Assembly: GCA_002734065.2 (NCBI GenBank)
Contig: NVXU02000025.1
Span: 62,001-126,000, forward strand
Source: Fluviicola sp.
GTDB lineage: Bacteria; Bacteroidota; Bacteroidia; Flavobacteriales_D; Crocinitomicaceae
Direction: 5' to 3'
DNA length: 64,000 bases
Of the stretch, positions 1 to 7,741 are shown piece after piece. How positions within the stretch are numbered: the stretch's first letter is position 1; each line of letters opens with the position of its first letter. Position numbers and translations under genes: made by a program. The notes beneath the pieces are model-generated. The model was given only the letters and a program-made list of their open reading frames with translations, was not told where the DNA came from and ran no database searches.

Positions 1-29
1 TGTATCTTGTCGGAGCAAAAAATAAAACT

Positions 30-1709
30 ATGGGAGAATTCAAATCAGATATTGAGATTGCACAGGCTGCAACGATGCAACACATTAAAACGATTGCAGA
101 GAAATTAAACATTGGAGAAGATGACCTTGAGTTATACGGAAAGTACAAAGCGAAACTTCCTTTGTCACTCATCAATGAGAATAACATTGCGAAGAATCAC
201 TTGGTTCTTGTAACGGCACTGACACCAACACCTGCAGGTGAAGGCAAAACCACAACGTCGATTGGTTTGACCGAAGGAATGAACAAAATTGGAAAGAAAA
301 CGACGGTTGTATTAAGAGAACCTTCTTTAGGTCCTGTTTTTGGAATTAAAGGTGGCGCAGCAGGTGGCGGTTATTCTCAAGTTCTTCCTATGGAGGATAT
401 CAATTTGCATTTTACAGGTGATTTTTCTGCCATTGAGAAAGCTAACAACCTTCTTTCTGCCTTGTTGGATAATAACTTGCAAAGCAAAACAAAGAATTTA
501 GGAATAGACCCAAGAACAGTTGCTTGGAAAAGAGTAATGGACATGAATGACCGTTCTTTGAGAGATATTACCATAGGTTTGGGAGGTGTCTTTAACGGAG
601 TTCCTCGGCAAGATGGATTCAACATTACACCAGCATCAGAAGTGATGGCAATTTTGTGTATGGCAGAGAATTTTGAAGACTTAAAAACGCGTTTAGGTAA
701 TATTTATGTAGGAATGACTTACGATAAAAAACCTGTTTATGCACGTGATTTAAAAGCAGAAAACGCCATGGCAATTCTATTAAAAGATGCCGTGCAACCT
801 AATTTAGTGCAAACAATGGAAGGCAACCCTGCAATTATTCACGGCGGTCCTTTTGCAAATATTGCGCAAGGAACAAATACAATTTTAGCAACCAAAATGG
901 GGCTTTCTCTTTCTGATTATGTTATCACGGAAGCTGGTTTTGGTGCAGATTTAGGAGCAGAAAAATTCTTAGACATTAAATGCGTTTCTGGAGGATTAAA
1001 ACCCGAAACGGTTGTTTTAGTCGCAACAATTAGAGCGCTGCGCCATCATGGAGGAGCAAAAAAAGAGGAATACAACACGGCTAGTGTCGAAAGAGTAACT
1101 ACTGGAATTGTTAACCTCGAAAAACACATTGAAAACATTCAAAAATTTGGGTTGAATCCAGTTGTTGCTATTAATGCTTTTCCAACAGATACGGCAGAAG
1201 AAGTTGAGATTATTGTAAAACATTGCGCTGCAAAAGGGGTGAAAGCAATTCTTGCGAACGGTTTTGCCGATGGCGGAGACGGAATGACAGAATTGGCACA
1301 CGCAGTGGTTGAAGAGGTTGAGTCTGGAAAGAATAACTTCAAGCAACTCTACGATTGGAACTTGCCAATTACAGAAAAAATAGAAATCATTGCCAAAGAA
1401 ATTTATGGTGCTGATGGTGTTGATTATGCGAAGAAAGCAGAGACTGATTTGAAAAAAATTGATGCTTTGGGCTTGAATGCACTGCCTATTTGTATGGCAA
1501 AAACGCAAAAGTCGTTTTCTGATGACGATAAAAAACTTGGACGACCAACAGGATTTAGAGTAACCGTTCGTGAATTTGAATTTGCAGCCGGTGCTGGATT
1601 TATCATTCCGATTTTAGGAAAGATGATGAGAATGCCAGGGTTGCCAGCCACTCCCGCTTCAGAAGGAATGTTTATTGATAATGACGGGAAGATTTCGGGA
1701 CTTTCTTAG
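30..1709 (+). CDS. fhs: Formate-tetrahydrofolate ligase
   Basis: Cytosolic enzyme that makes 10-formyl-THF from formate, THF and ATP, feeding purine and one-carbon metabolism. The whole 559-residue protein matches the usual family length (about 555-560). The nucleotide-binding loop TPAGEGKTTT lies at about residues 67-76, followed by the family segment VVLREPSLGPVFGIKGGAAG at about residues 95-114. The C-terminus has the typical MMRMPGLPATPASEGMFID stretch. The ATG at 30 gives the expected N-terminus. It appears to be a single-gene unit, since the next plus-strand gene is about 150 bases away across a repeat array. The TAG stop codon lies inside the first unit of that array. The identification is secure. 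Confidence 0.97.
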   Translation: MGEFKSDIEIAQAATMQHIKTIAEKLNIGEDDLELYGKYKAKLPLSLINENNIAKNHLVLVTALTPTPAGEGKTTTSIGLTEGMNKIGKKTTVVLREPSLGPVFGIKGGAAGGGYSQVLPMEDINLHFTGDFSAIEKANNLLSALLDNNLQSKTKNLGIDPRTVAWKRVMDMNDRSLRDITIGLGGVFNGVPRQDGFNITPASEVMAILCMAENFEDLKTRLGNIYVGMTYDKKPVYARDLKAENAMAILLKDAVQPNLVQTMEGNPAIIHGGPFANIAQGTNTILATKMGLSLSDYVITEAGFGADLGAEKFLDIKCVSGGLKPETVVLVATIRALRHHGGAKKEEYNTASVERVTTGIVNLEKHIENIQKFGLNPVVAINAFPTDTAEEVEIIVKHCAAKGVKAILANGFADGGDGMTELAHAVVEEVESGKNNFKQLYDWNLPITEKIEIIAKEIYGADGVDYAKKAETDLKKIDALGLNALPICMAKTQKSFSDDDKKLGRPTGFRVTVREFEFAAGAGFIIPILGKMMRMPGLPATPASEGMFIDNDGKISGLS

Positions 1710-1846
1710 AAAATCTCGCTACGCTCGTTTTTAGACACGTCCGCTTTGCGAACTTTTAGACTTATTCGCTTTGCGAATTGTTAGATACGCGCTTTGCCCT
1801 TTAGACACGGTCGTAACCTCCCTATTAGACAGGTCTCGCTATTAAC
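1705..1846 (+). repeat. Degenerate array of ~25-bp TTAGA units
   Basis: Six units beginning TTAGA start at 1705, 1731, 1756, 1781, 1801 and 1825 (spacings 26, 25, 25, 20, 24). The consensus is roughly TTAGACACG followed by a CGCTTTGCGAA-like half-palindrome. The first unit contains the fhs stop codon. A second array with similar units and spacing lies at 32586-32824. The units resemble one another throughout, so there is no repeat/spacer division as in CRISPR. Function is unknown. Confidence 0.75.
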
Positions 1847-1855
1847 ATTAGTAAC

Positions 1856-2896
1856 TTGAAGCAAAAAATCTCCATCATTCTACCCGTAAAAGATACCGCA
1901 AAGTATCTTAAAACTTGCGTAGATTCTATTCTTGCTCAGACTTATGAGAATTGGGAATTGCTTGCTGTGGACGATGCTTCTTCTGATGCTTGTTATTCTA
2001 TTCTGCAAAATTATGCCCAGAAAGATGAGAGAATTAAGGCTTTGCAGAATCCTAATCCGAGGTTATTGAATGCTTTGCGATTTGGATATGCGCATTCTTC
2101 GGGAGAGTTGATTCATAGAATGGATTCTGATGATGTAATGCCGAAGGATAAGTTGGAGATGATGGTGGCTGGTTTCGAGAACCTCAACCGCCACGAGAAC
2201 CTCAACCAGCAAACAACTAATCATAACGTTTTAATTACTGGGGCAACGGAATATTTCTCAGATGAAGGACCGATAGGAGACGGTTTTAAGCGCTACGACA
2301 AATGGTTGATGGAGCTTGCAAAAAAGCAATCTTACCGAGAAGAGGTTTACAAAGAGTGTGTGATTCCTTCTAATTGTTGGTTGGTGCATCGCGATGATTT
2401 TGACAGAATTGGAGCATTTTCTCCAGACACTTTTCCTGAAGATTATGATTTGTGCTTTCGTTTTATTGCCGGAGGATTGAAAATCATTGGTTTACCCAAA
2501 GTTTTGCATCACTGGCGAGACAGAAGTGACAGAATTTCTCGAAATTGGGAGGTATACAAAGACAATCGCTTTTTTGAACTCAAGGTGCACTACTTTTTTA
2601 AGATGGACAGGGATAAATCACGTCCTCTAGTTCTTTGGGGTGCTGGAAAAAATGGCAAAGACTTGGCAAAATTGGTTCTCAAAGAAAATAAAGACCTCCA
2701 TTGGGTCTGTGACAACGAAAAAAAGATAGGCAAGGATATTTATGAGGTCAGAATGCAACATTTTAGTTCTCTTTCTGAACTTAATTCTCCGCAAATTATT
2801 ATTGCTGTCGCATCACCAGAAGGGCAGGTTGAAATTTCGCGGGAATTAGCAAGAATGAACTTTGAGAAGGGAGTGGATTATTGGTTTTTTGCATAG
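1856..2896 (+). CDS. Family 2 glycosyltransferase with C-terminal Rossmann-like domain
   Basis: A GT-A fold glycosyltransferase that probably transfers a sugar from a nucleotide donor to a surface glycan. The N-terminal 230 residues carry the family 2 signatures: an ISIILPVKDTAKYLKTCVDSILAQT opening (only its first part is diagnostic here), a VDDASSD motif and a DSDD metal-binding site. Residues from about 260 onward, starting LVLWGAGKNGKDLAKL, look like a small nucleotide-binding module of the type often fused to such enzymes. The start is TTG: no in-frame ATG precedes the ILPVK strand. Acceptor and donor cannot be told from sequence. It ends 12 bases from a convergent gene. Confidence 0.88.
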   Translation: MKQKISIILPVKDTAKYLKTCVDSILAQTYENWELLAVDDASSDACYSILQNYAQKDERIKALQNPNPRLLNALRFGYAHSSGELIHRMDSDDVMPKDKLEMMVAGFENLNRHENLNQQTTNHNVLITGATEYFSDEGPIGDGFKRYDKWLMELAKKQSYREEVYKECVIPSNCWLVHRDDFDRIGAFSPDTFPEDYDLCFRFIAGGLKIIGLPKVLHHWRDRSDRISRNWEVYKDNRFFELKVHYFFKMDRDKSRPLVLWGAGKNGKDLAKLVLKENKDLHWVCDNEKKIGKDIYEVRMQHFSSLSELNSPQIIIAVASPEGQVEISRELARMNFEKGVDYWFFA

Positions 2897-2908
2897 TAGT
2901 TCTCTATA

Positions 2909-3664
2909 CTATTTCGCCTTCGCTTCTTGCCTCGCCTTTATTTTTGCACGACGCTTTACCCTTCTTTTTTCTCTGCGCATGTAAATCACAACTCCATTCT
3001 TCTCAAAGGCTTCCAGTCCAGCTTGAAATTTACGAATTGGCATATTGTATCTTTTTTTGACTAAACCTAGAGAATGATAAGGAGAATAAAACGGAAAAGG
3101 ATTGCGCAATTGAACCAACGATTGATCCCTTAAAACAAAAGCACTGATTGAATTTTTGCTACTATAATAAACCCAATTACCTGCAGAATCTTTTGAATAT
3201 AGTTGCTCTACATGCCCAAAATTACCTACGAGAAAAAAATCTTCTTGCACTGTAATTGCAGGGTCTAATTTCAGGTTAGGGTTGTAATAAGTCACAGAGT
3301 CAGCATGACCGTTTACAAAATAGTGAAGGTCTTCTACATCAAAAAAATAGACCATGCAAAAGGTAAACAAAGAATCGAAAGAATTAATTATTTGCTGGTT
3401 GGCAAGTAATCGCTCTGAACGAATTTTATTTGCTTCCTTGGTGTTTTCGTACTTTTCAAAGTAGGCAATTTTTTCTTTTTTAAAGTCTAAAGCGACAAGA
3501 ATAGCGCCATTTTTTAGTTTCTTTATCGTTCCTAAGGCCGTTTTCCAGTCAGCATCTTTTTGTAAATTGGCTTTTTCTTGCGTTTCTGCTCTCTTGTATT
3601 TCTTCGTTTGTGAGAATGAGAGCGTTGAAAAAACCAGGCAAAAAAGTAAAATGAAATTTTTCAT
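2909..3664 (-). CDS. Secreted or periplasmic protein of unknown function
   Basis: I do not recognise the family. The N-terminus (MKNFILLFCLVFSTLSFSQ) is a clear signal peptide ending at a Bacteroidota-style SFSQ cleavage site, so the protein is exported. The mature part is about 230 residues. The C-terminal 25 residues are very basic (RREKRRVKRRAKIKARQEAK). No sorting domain, lipobox or transmembrane segment is visible after the signal peptide. It lies 33 bases downstream of xseB on the same strand and may be the tail of that operon. The coding call rests on length, signal peptide and fit between neighbours. Confidence 0.75.
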   Translation of the reverse strand: MKNFILLFCLVFSTLSFSQTKKYKRAETQEKANLQKDADWKTALGTIKKLKNGAILVALDFKKEKIAYFEKYENTKEANKIRSERLLANQQIINSFDSLFTFCMVYFFDVEDLHYFVNGHADSVTYYNPNLKLDPAITVQEDFFLVGNFGHVEQLYSKDSAGNWVYYSSKNSISAFVLRDQSLVQLRNPFPFYSPYHSLGLVKKRYNMPIRKFQAGLEAFEKNGVVIYMRREKRRVKRRAKIKARQEAKAK

Positions 3665-3697
3665 GCGATAAAGATAAGGGTTTTAAAATCGGTCTGT

Positions 3698-3895
3698 CTA
3701 TTCTTCTAACTCTTTCAGAATTTGATTCACATCCTCTTCCGTTGCTGTTAGTTTTTGTTTGCAAACTTTGATCAACTCAGAAGCGCGTTTTACTTTGATG
3801 CTTAATTCGTCAACTGTAATTTCTCCATCCTCAATATCGACAACAATTTGTTGTAATTCATCAAATGCTTCGGTATATTTTATTTCTTTACTCAT
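3698..3895 (-). CDS. xseB: Exodeoxyribonuclease VII small subunit
   Basis: The 65-residue helical small subunit of exonuclease VII, which binds XseA in several copies and is needed for degradation of single-stranded DNA. The sequence opens with the family pattern YTEAFDELQQIVVDIEDGEI and ends in an acidic helix. Length is normal for the family (60-80). Its ATG overlaps the xseA stop by 4 bases, so the two are translationally coupled. The partner gene immediately upstream makes the call firm despite the small size. Confidence 0.93.
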   Translation of the reverse strand: MSKEIKYTEAFDELQQIVVDIEDGEITVDELSIKVKRASELIKVCKQKLTATEEDVNQILKELEE

Positions 3896-5274
3896 GATTT
3901 TTTTGTGTTCACTACTTCTGATTCTACACTAAAAGTAGCCGTTTTTGTTTGAATAACATCTCCTTTTTTGACCTTATTCTTCTCGCCAATCGTTTTTCCA
4001 TTGATTGTGGTGATAGAAAAACCTCTATTCAACACATTAATTGGGTCCATTAAGCGAATAGATTGCGAAAGTTGGTCCAATTTATTATTCTCCAGTAAAA
4101 ATTGTGCTTTTGAGCTTGCCGGTAACAATTCTTGCAATTTTAGCAGTTCATTTTGTTGATTTGCGACCAAAAATTTAGCATTTCGATAAACATTTTGTTC
4201 GCTTTTTCGAATGAGCATCTTGTGATTTAGCAAGGCAAATTTAAAGTTATTCTCCAGCTCTTTTCCATGAGAACGAACCAATTGCTTGTTCATGGAAAGC
4301 ATCTGTTTGGCAACATTCTTAAAAAGTTTAGATGCGTTGTTTAACAACAATTTTTCTTCTGATACAATAGACGAAGCGGATATTTTTAGTCGTTTTACGG
4401 CATCTTTCACGGGAACTGCGAAGTTGTGAAAGGCTTGTATGAGAAAATCACCCAATTCGGTCGGTGTTATCGCATTTCTAAAAGCAACCATTTCTGCCAC
4501 AGTGAGGTTGGTAGAATGTCCTATTCCAGTGAGAATAGGCAACGGGAAAGACGCAATATTTTTGCAAAGCTCGAAATTGTTGTAACAGGAAAGCCCAACT
4601 TCTCCGCCACCGCCGCGCACAATCACCACCAAATCGAAGTGATTTTGAACCTTTTTGATGCGCTTTAATTGCTCACTGATAGAATTTGCTGCATTGTCTC
4701 CTTGCAATTGCGCAGGAAAAATCATGGAGAAAAAACGATAGCCCCAATCGTTGTTCTCAATGACTTGCATAAAATCAGAAAGTCCTTTGCTCGACTCTGC
4801 CGAAATCACTGCTATTCTTTTGGGGAGAACTGGGAAATCCAGTTGTTGATTGCGGTTAATTAACCCTTCTTTTTGGAGACGTTTCAATGATTCTTGTCGT
4901 TCTTTTTGCAATTCTCCCAAAGAATAATTAGGATCAATATCCAAGATGTTTAAGGTCAAACCAAATGTCTCGCTGTACGTTATTTTCACCAAAAGAAGCA
5001 ACATCATGTCATCTTTTAACGGTTCTTTCACCGTCTGAATAAAGCGCTTATTGATTCTATCAAAATTCGTTTGCCAAATCATCGCTCTAATTTCAGCGAC
5101 AATTCTCCCGTCTTGTTTTTCCAATAATTCAGGATAGCAATGCCCTTTTTTGGAAAGGTTTAATTTGTGCATTTCCGCCTTTACCCAATACGTCGAAGTA
5201 TAGCGCTGTTCTATCGTTTTTCGAATAGAAGACAGCACCTGTTTTAGGGTAAATATTTTGGGCGTTTCGGACAT
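3892..5274 (-). CDS. xseA: Exodeoxyribonuclease VII large subunit
   Basis: Catalytic subunit of exonuclease VII, a cytosolic single-strand DNA nuclease acting in mismatch repair and recombination. At 460 residues it is of normal length. An N-terminal OB-fold (about residues 1-110, including the KGHCYPELLEK segment) is followed by the catalytic domain, with VVIVRGGGGEVGLSCYNN at about residues 220 and GIGHSTNLT at about residue 255. A long helical segment follows, and the C-terminus contains the family's NRGFSIT motif. It starts in a TAATG overlap with the diacylglycerol kinase stop and overlaps xseB by 4 bases, so it is part of a coupled operon that begins with a toxin-antitoxin pair. Confidence 0.95.
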   Translation of the reverse strand: MSETPKIFTLKQVLSSIRKTIEQRYTSTYWVKAEMHKLNLSKKGHCYPELLEKQDGRIVAEIRAMIWQTNFDRINKRFIQTVKEPLKDDMMLLLLVKITYSETFGLTLNILDIDPNYSLGELQKERQESLKRLQKEGLINRNQQLDFPVLPKRIAVISAESSKGLSDFMQVIENNDWGYRFFSMIFPAQLQGDNAANSISEQLKRIKKVQNHFDLVVIVRGGGGEVGLSCYNNFELCKNIASFPLPILTGIGHSTNLTVAEMVAFRNAITPTELGDFLIQAFHNFAVPVKDAVKRLKISASSIVSEEKLLLNNASKLFKNVAKQMLSMNKQLVRSHGKELENNFKFALLNHKMLIRKSEQNVYRNAKFLVANQQNELLKLQELLPASSKAQFLLENNKLDQLSQSIRLMDPINVLNRGFSITTINGKTIGEKNKVKKGDVIQTKTATFSVESEVVNTKKS

Positions 5275-5648
5275 TAAAACAAAGCTACGATTTTTGGGAG
5301 AAAAATGATTGCTCCGACAATGAAAGCCGTTATTGCACTGAACAGAACGCCTGCTGCCGCAAGGTCTTTTATTTTGCCTATCACAGTGTTTTTTTCAGGA
5401 GAAATGAAGTCGCAAATATTTTCTATGGCAGAATTAAAAAGCTCTGCAACGAACACAAAGCCAATAGCAAAGACCAAACACACCCATTCTAAAATACTGA
5501 TTCTCAACCAAATACCAAGCACCAAAACAGAGGTTGCCAAAAATAGATGAATCCAAGAATTGTGTTCTTCTTTGAAAAGAACACGAAGACCGCTGAAGGC
5601 AAAAGAGAAACTCGCCAGTCGTTTTGAGAAGGAGAATTTTTGTTTCAT
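5274..5648 (-). CDS. dgkA: Diacylglycerol kinase family integral membrane protein
   Basis: A small (124-residue) inner-membrane kinase that phosphorylates diacylglycerol or undecaprenol, recycling lipid by-products of envelope synthesis. The conserved ELFNSAIENICD motif (about residues 68-79) is the family's active-site signature, and three hydrophobic segments surround it. The start codon overlaps the preceding antitoxin stop as TAATG, and its own stop overlaps the xseA start in the same way. In Gram-positive homologues (UdpK) the substrate is undecaprenol, and sequence alone does not settle which substrate applies here. Confidence 0.93.
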   Translation of the reverse strand: MKQKFSFSKRLASFSFAFSGLRVLFKEEHNSWIHLFLATSVLVLGIWLRISILEWVCLVFAIGFVFVAELFNSAIENICDFISPEKNTVIGKIKDLAAAGVLFSAITAFIVGAIIFLPKIVALF

Positions 5649-5938
5649 TATAGAATGGTAATATTTAATTGCTTGCCTAATCCTATTTCAATTAAACGAT
5701 GGTAAGTTGACAATTGAATGTCGCTCAAACCTCTTTCTATTCGAGAAATATAGCTTTTTTTTGTCCCCGTTTTTTGAGCCAATTCTTCTTGCGTTAAATT
5801 GACTTCCTGTCGTGCTTGCTTTAACATCACGCCAAGTCTGAAAGCCAAAGAATTATTGTCAAATTTATCCCTTTTCTCGGTCCCTTTTTTTCCGTACTTT
5901 TCAGTTAGAATGTTTTCAAATGATTTTGTGTTTTTCAT
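5648..5938 (-). CDS. XRE-family antitoxin (HigA-like)
   Basis: A 96-residue DNA-binding protein with a helix-turn-helix at about residues 38-85 (LTQEELAQKTGTKKSYISRIERG). It follows a RelE/HigB-like gene with a 4-base overlap, the toxin-first order of HigBA systems. It is inferred to neutralise that toxin and repress the operon, probably at the palindrome just upstream of the toxin gene. Its stop overlaps the dgkA start (TAATG), so translation of the pair is coupled to housekeeping genes. The N-terminal 37 residues (basic, NILTEKYGKKGTEKR) may be the toxin-binding part. Confidence 0.85.
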   Translation of the reverse strand: MKNTKSFENILTEKYGKKGTEKRDKFDNNSLAFRLGVMLKQARQEVNLTQEELAQKTGTKKSYISRIERGLSDIQLSTYHRLIEIGLGKQLNITIL

Positions 5939-6279
5939 TTCCCTCCGTCTTTCTCAAAAAAATATTCTCGTTTTAAATGCTCTGCTTTTCTAATTTCATT
6001 TCTTGGTGTTTTTTGCGACTTTTTCAAAAAACAATTGACAAGAACCACGAGGCTCTCCTCTTCTAAAAAGCACAGTATGCGAATACTTTTGAATGTTGTT
6101 ACAATTCTTATTTCATAAATACCATCTGTACCACTTAAATGTTTGAAAAATTTGTTTGGCACTCGTTTTTCAAAGCGAATTAAGTCTAATACGTATTCAA
6201 CTTTAAGCTGTGTTTTATTGTCTAATTTGCTATAAAATTCAATAAAGTGTTGCTTGTACACAATAATGTTCCTTTCCAT
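5935..6279 (-). CDS. RelE/HigB-like toxin (phage-derived Gp49-like family)
   Basis: A 114-residue basic protein resembling type II toxins of the Gp49-like/HigB group, which cleave mRNA on the ribosome. Typical features are the LDLIRFEKRVPNKFFKHL segment (target-site helix followed by the first strand), GIYEIRI and the late FLKKSQKTP stretch that in this family is followed by a helix rich in E and K. It overlaps the XRE antitoxin gene by 4 bases and is the first gene of a five-gene coupled run. Its translation start lies about 10 bases downstream of a candidate -7 box that overlaps a perfect palindrome. Toxin activity is inferred, not shown. Confidence 0.83.
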   Translation of the reverse strand: MERNIIVYKQHFIEFYSKLDNKTQLKVEYVLDLIRFEKRVPNKFFKHLSGTDGIYEIRIVTTFKSIRILCFLEEESLVVLVNCFLKKSQKTPRNEIRKAEHLKREYFFEKDGGK

Positions 6280-6288
6280 TACTTATTA

Positions 6289-6310
6289 CAAAGTTAACTA
6301 ATTAGTTAAC
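6289..6310 (-). promoter_or_regulatory. Candidate toxin-antitoxin promoter and operator palindrome
   Basis: A perfect 18-bp palindrome, GTTAACTAATTAGTTAAC, occupies 6293-6310, directly upstream of the toxin start. On the minus strand a TAACTTTG sequence (6289-6296) matches the Bacteroidota -7 consensus TAnnTTTG and overlaps the palindrome. A repressor bound there would block this promoter, which is the arrangement expected for autoregulated HigBA-type operons. The predicted transcript would have a leader of only a few bases. Confidence 0.6.
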
Positions 6311-6432
6311 ATTTTTCGACTTATTAATACTTATTTTTCGGTTAGGCAGAACAGATTCTCAATTCTCCTCCATATAATTTAAGAAATTTTATTCAAAAAA
6401 ATTAACTTTACTGAATAATAATAAATTCATCG

Positions 6433-7656
6433 ATGCAAAACATTCACACATACGATTTCACCAATAAACGCGCCTTAGTTCGTGTTGATTTTAACGTTCC
6501 TTTGAATAAGGAGACCATGGAAATCACAGACGACACTCGAATCCGAGCAGCGGCTCCCACGATAAAAATGATTCTAGAAAAGGGCGGTTCTGTTGTTTTG
6601 ATGTCGCATTTGGGGAGGCCGAAAAATGGTCCCCAAGATCGTTTTTCATTAAAAAATATCGTTGCACACATTGCAAAAGTGATTGGAACTGACGTGAAAT
6701 TTGGTGGAGATTGCATTGGAAAGAATGCCTTCGAAATGAGTGCTAATTTGCAAGCAGGAGAAGTAATGTTACTGGAGAATGTTCGTTTTTACAAGCAAGA
6801 AACGGCAGGAACGGAAGAATTTGCCAGACAACTGTCTAAACACGGAGATGTCTATGTCAACGATGCATTTGGAACAGCTCATAGAGCGCATGCAAGCACA
6901 ACCGTCGTTGCAAAATTCTTCCCGAACGACAAGATGTTCGGTCTATTAATCGAGGGTGAAATCATCAGCGTTGATAAGGTGCTAAATTCTACCGAAAAAC
7001 CCGTAACAGCGATTGTTGGTGGAGCAAAAGTGTCTTCGAAAATAACAATTATTAAACGCTTGCTCAACACGGTTGACAACCTCATCGTTGGTGGCGGAAT
7101 GGCCTATACTTTTGTAAAAGCACAAGGAGGAAAGGTTGGAAATTCTTTGGTAGAAGACGATTATTTAGACCTCGCAAAAGAGATTATAGCAGAATCACTG
7201 GAGAAGAATATCAACCTCTACATCCCAATAGATTCAGTTATTGCAGACGCTTTCAGTAACGAGGCAAACATTTCTGAAGTGGCAATAAACGCAATTCCTG
7301 ATGGTTGGATGGGTCTAGATGCAGGAACACAAACCAAAAAAGACTGCGCTGAAATTATTCGAACTTCTAAAGTCATTTTATGGAACGGACCAATGGGTGT
7401 TTTTGAAATGGAGAATTTCCAATCAGGAACAAAAGCAGTTGCCGAAGCTATTGTTGAAGCAACCTCGAACGGTGCGTTTTCTTTGATTGGTGGAGGAGAT
7501 TCTGTCGCGGCGATTAATAAGTTTAAGTTGGCAGACAAAGTGAGTTATGTTTCGACTGGTGGTGGCGCAATGTTGGAATATCTGGAAGGAAAGGAGTTGC
7601 CGGGGATAGCAGCGATAAAAAATTCGGATTACTATTTGAACGGTACATTTCAATAA
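6433..7656 (+). CDS. pgk: Phosphoglycerate kinase
   Basis: Cytosolic glycolytic enzyme that converts 1,3-bisphosphoglycerate and ADP to 3-phosphoglycerate and ATP. The protein is full length (407 residues). Substrate-site motifs are present: VRVDFNVPL near residue 17, MSHLGRPKN near residue 57, and the basic-patch segment [13 protein letters not shown] near residue 143. The nucleotide-site GGGDSVAA motif lies near residue 355. The ATG at 6433 gives the canonical N-terminus. A near-consensus -7 box (TAACTTTA, 6403-6410) precedes it. It is divergent from the toxin-antitoxin operon and likely transcribed alone. Confidence 0.97.
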   Translation: MQNIHTYDFTNKRALVRVDFNVPLNKETMEITDDTRIRAAAPTIKMILEKGGSVVLMSHLGRPKNGPQDRFSLKNIVAHIAKVIGTDVKFGGDCIGKNAFEMSANLQAGEVMLLENVRFYKQETAGTEEFARQLSKHGDVYVNDAFGTAHRAHASTTVVAKFFPNDKMFGLLIEGEIISVDKVLNSTEKPVTAIVGGAKVSSKITIIKRLLNTVDNLIVGGGMAYTFVKAQGGKVGNSLVEDDYLDLAKEIIAESLEKNINLYIPIDSVIADAFSNEANISEVAINAIPDGWMGLDAGTQTKKDCAEIIRTSKVILWNGPMGVFEMENFQSGTKAVAEAIVEATSNGAFSLIGGGDSVAAINKFKLADKVSYVSTGGGAMLEYLEGKELPGIAAIKNSDYYLNGTFQ

Positions 7657-7706
7657 ATGAATGCCACTATTCACAATTTTCCTGAAAATCACCAACCCTA
7701 ATGCGT

Positions 7707-7714
7707 TATATTTG
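7707..7714 (+). promoter_or_regulatory. Candidate -7 promoter box (TAnnTTTG)
   Basis: TATATTTG is an exact match to the Bacteroidota -7 consensus and lies 27 bases before the ATG at 7742. It supports that ATG as the true start of the following secreted protein, since the upstream ATG at 7661 would lie outside the transcript. I see no convincing -33 element. Confidence 0.45.
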
Positions 7715-7741
7715 TTAAACACGAATAGAAACTTCTACGCT

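Noticed and set aside
1017-1508. 163-residue minus-strand ORF inside fhs
   Set aside because: It is antisense to a highly conserved enzyme, and its Phe/Asn/Cys-rich composition is typical of a frame shadow.
1705-1846. CRISPR array
   Set aside because: The TTAGA units are degenerate throughout and have no constant repeat with variable spacers. There are no cas genes.
3549-3764. 71-residue minus-strand ORF between xseB and the secreted protein
   Set aside because: It overlaps both genes in another frame and has no signal or family pattern.
7661-7741. Upstream start for the 921-residue T9SS protein
   Set aside because: The added 27 residues come before the signal peptide and lie upstream of or across an exact TAnnTTTG box.
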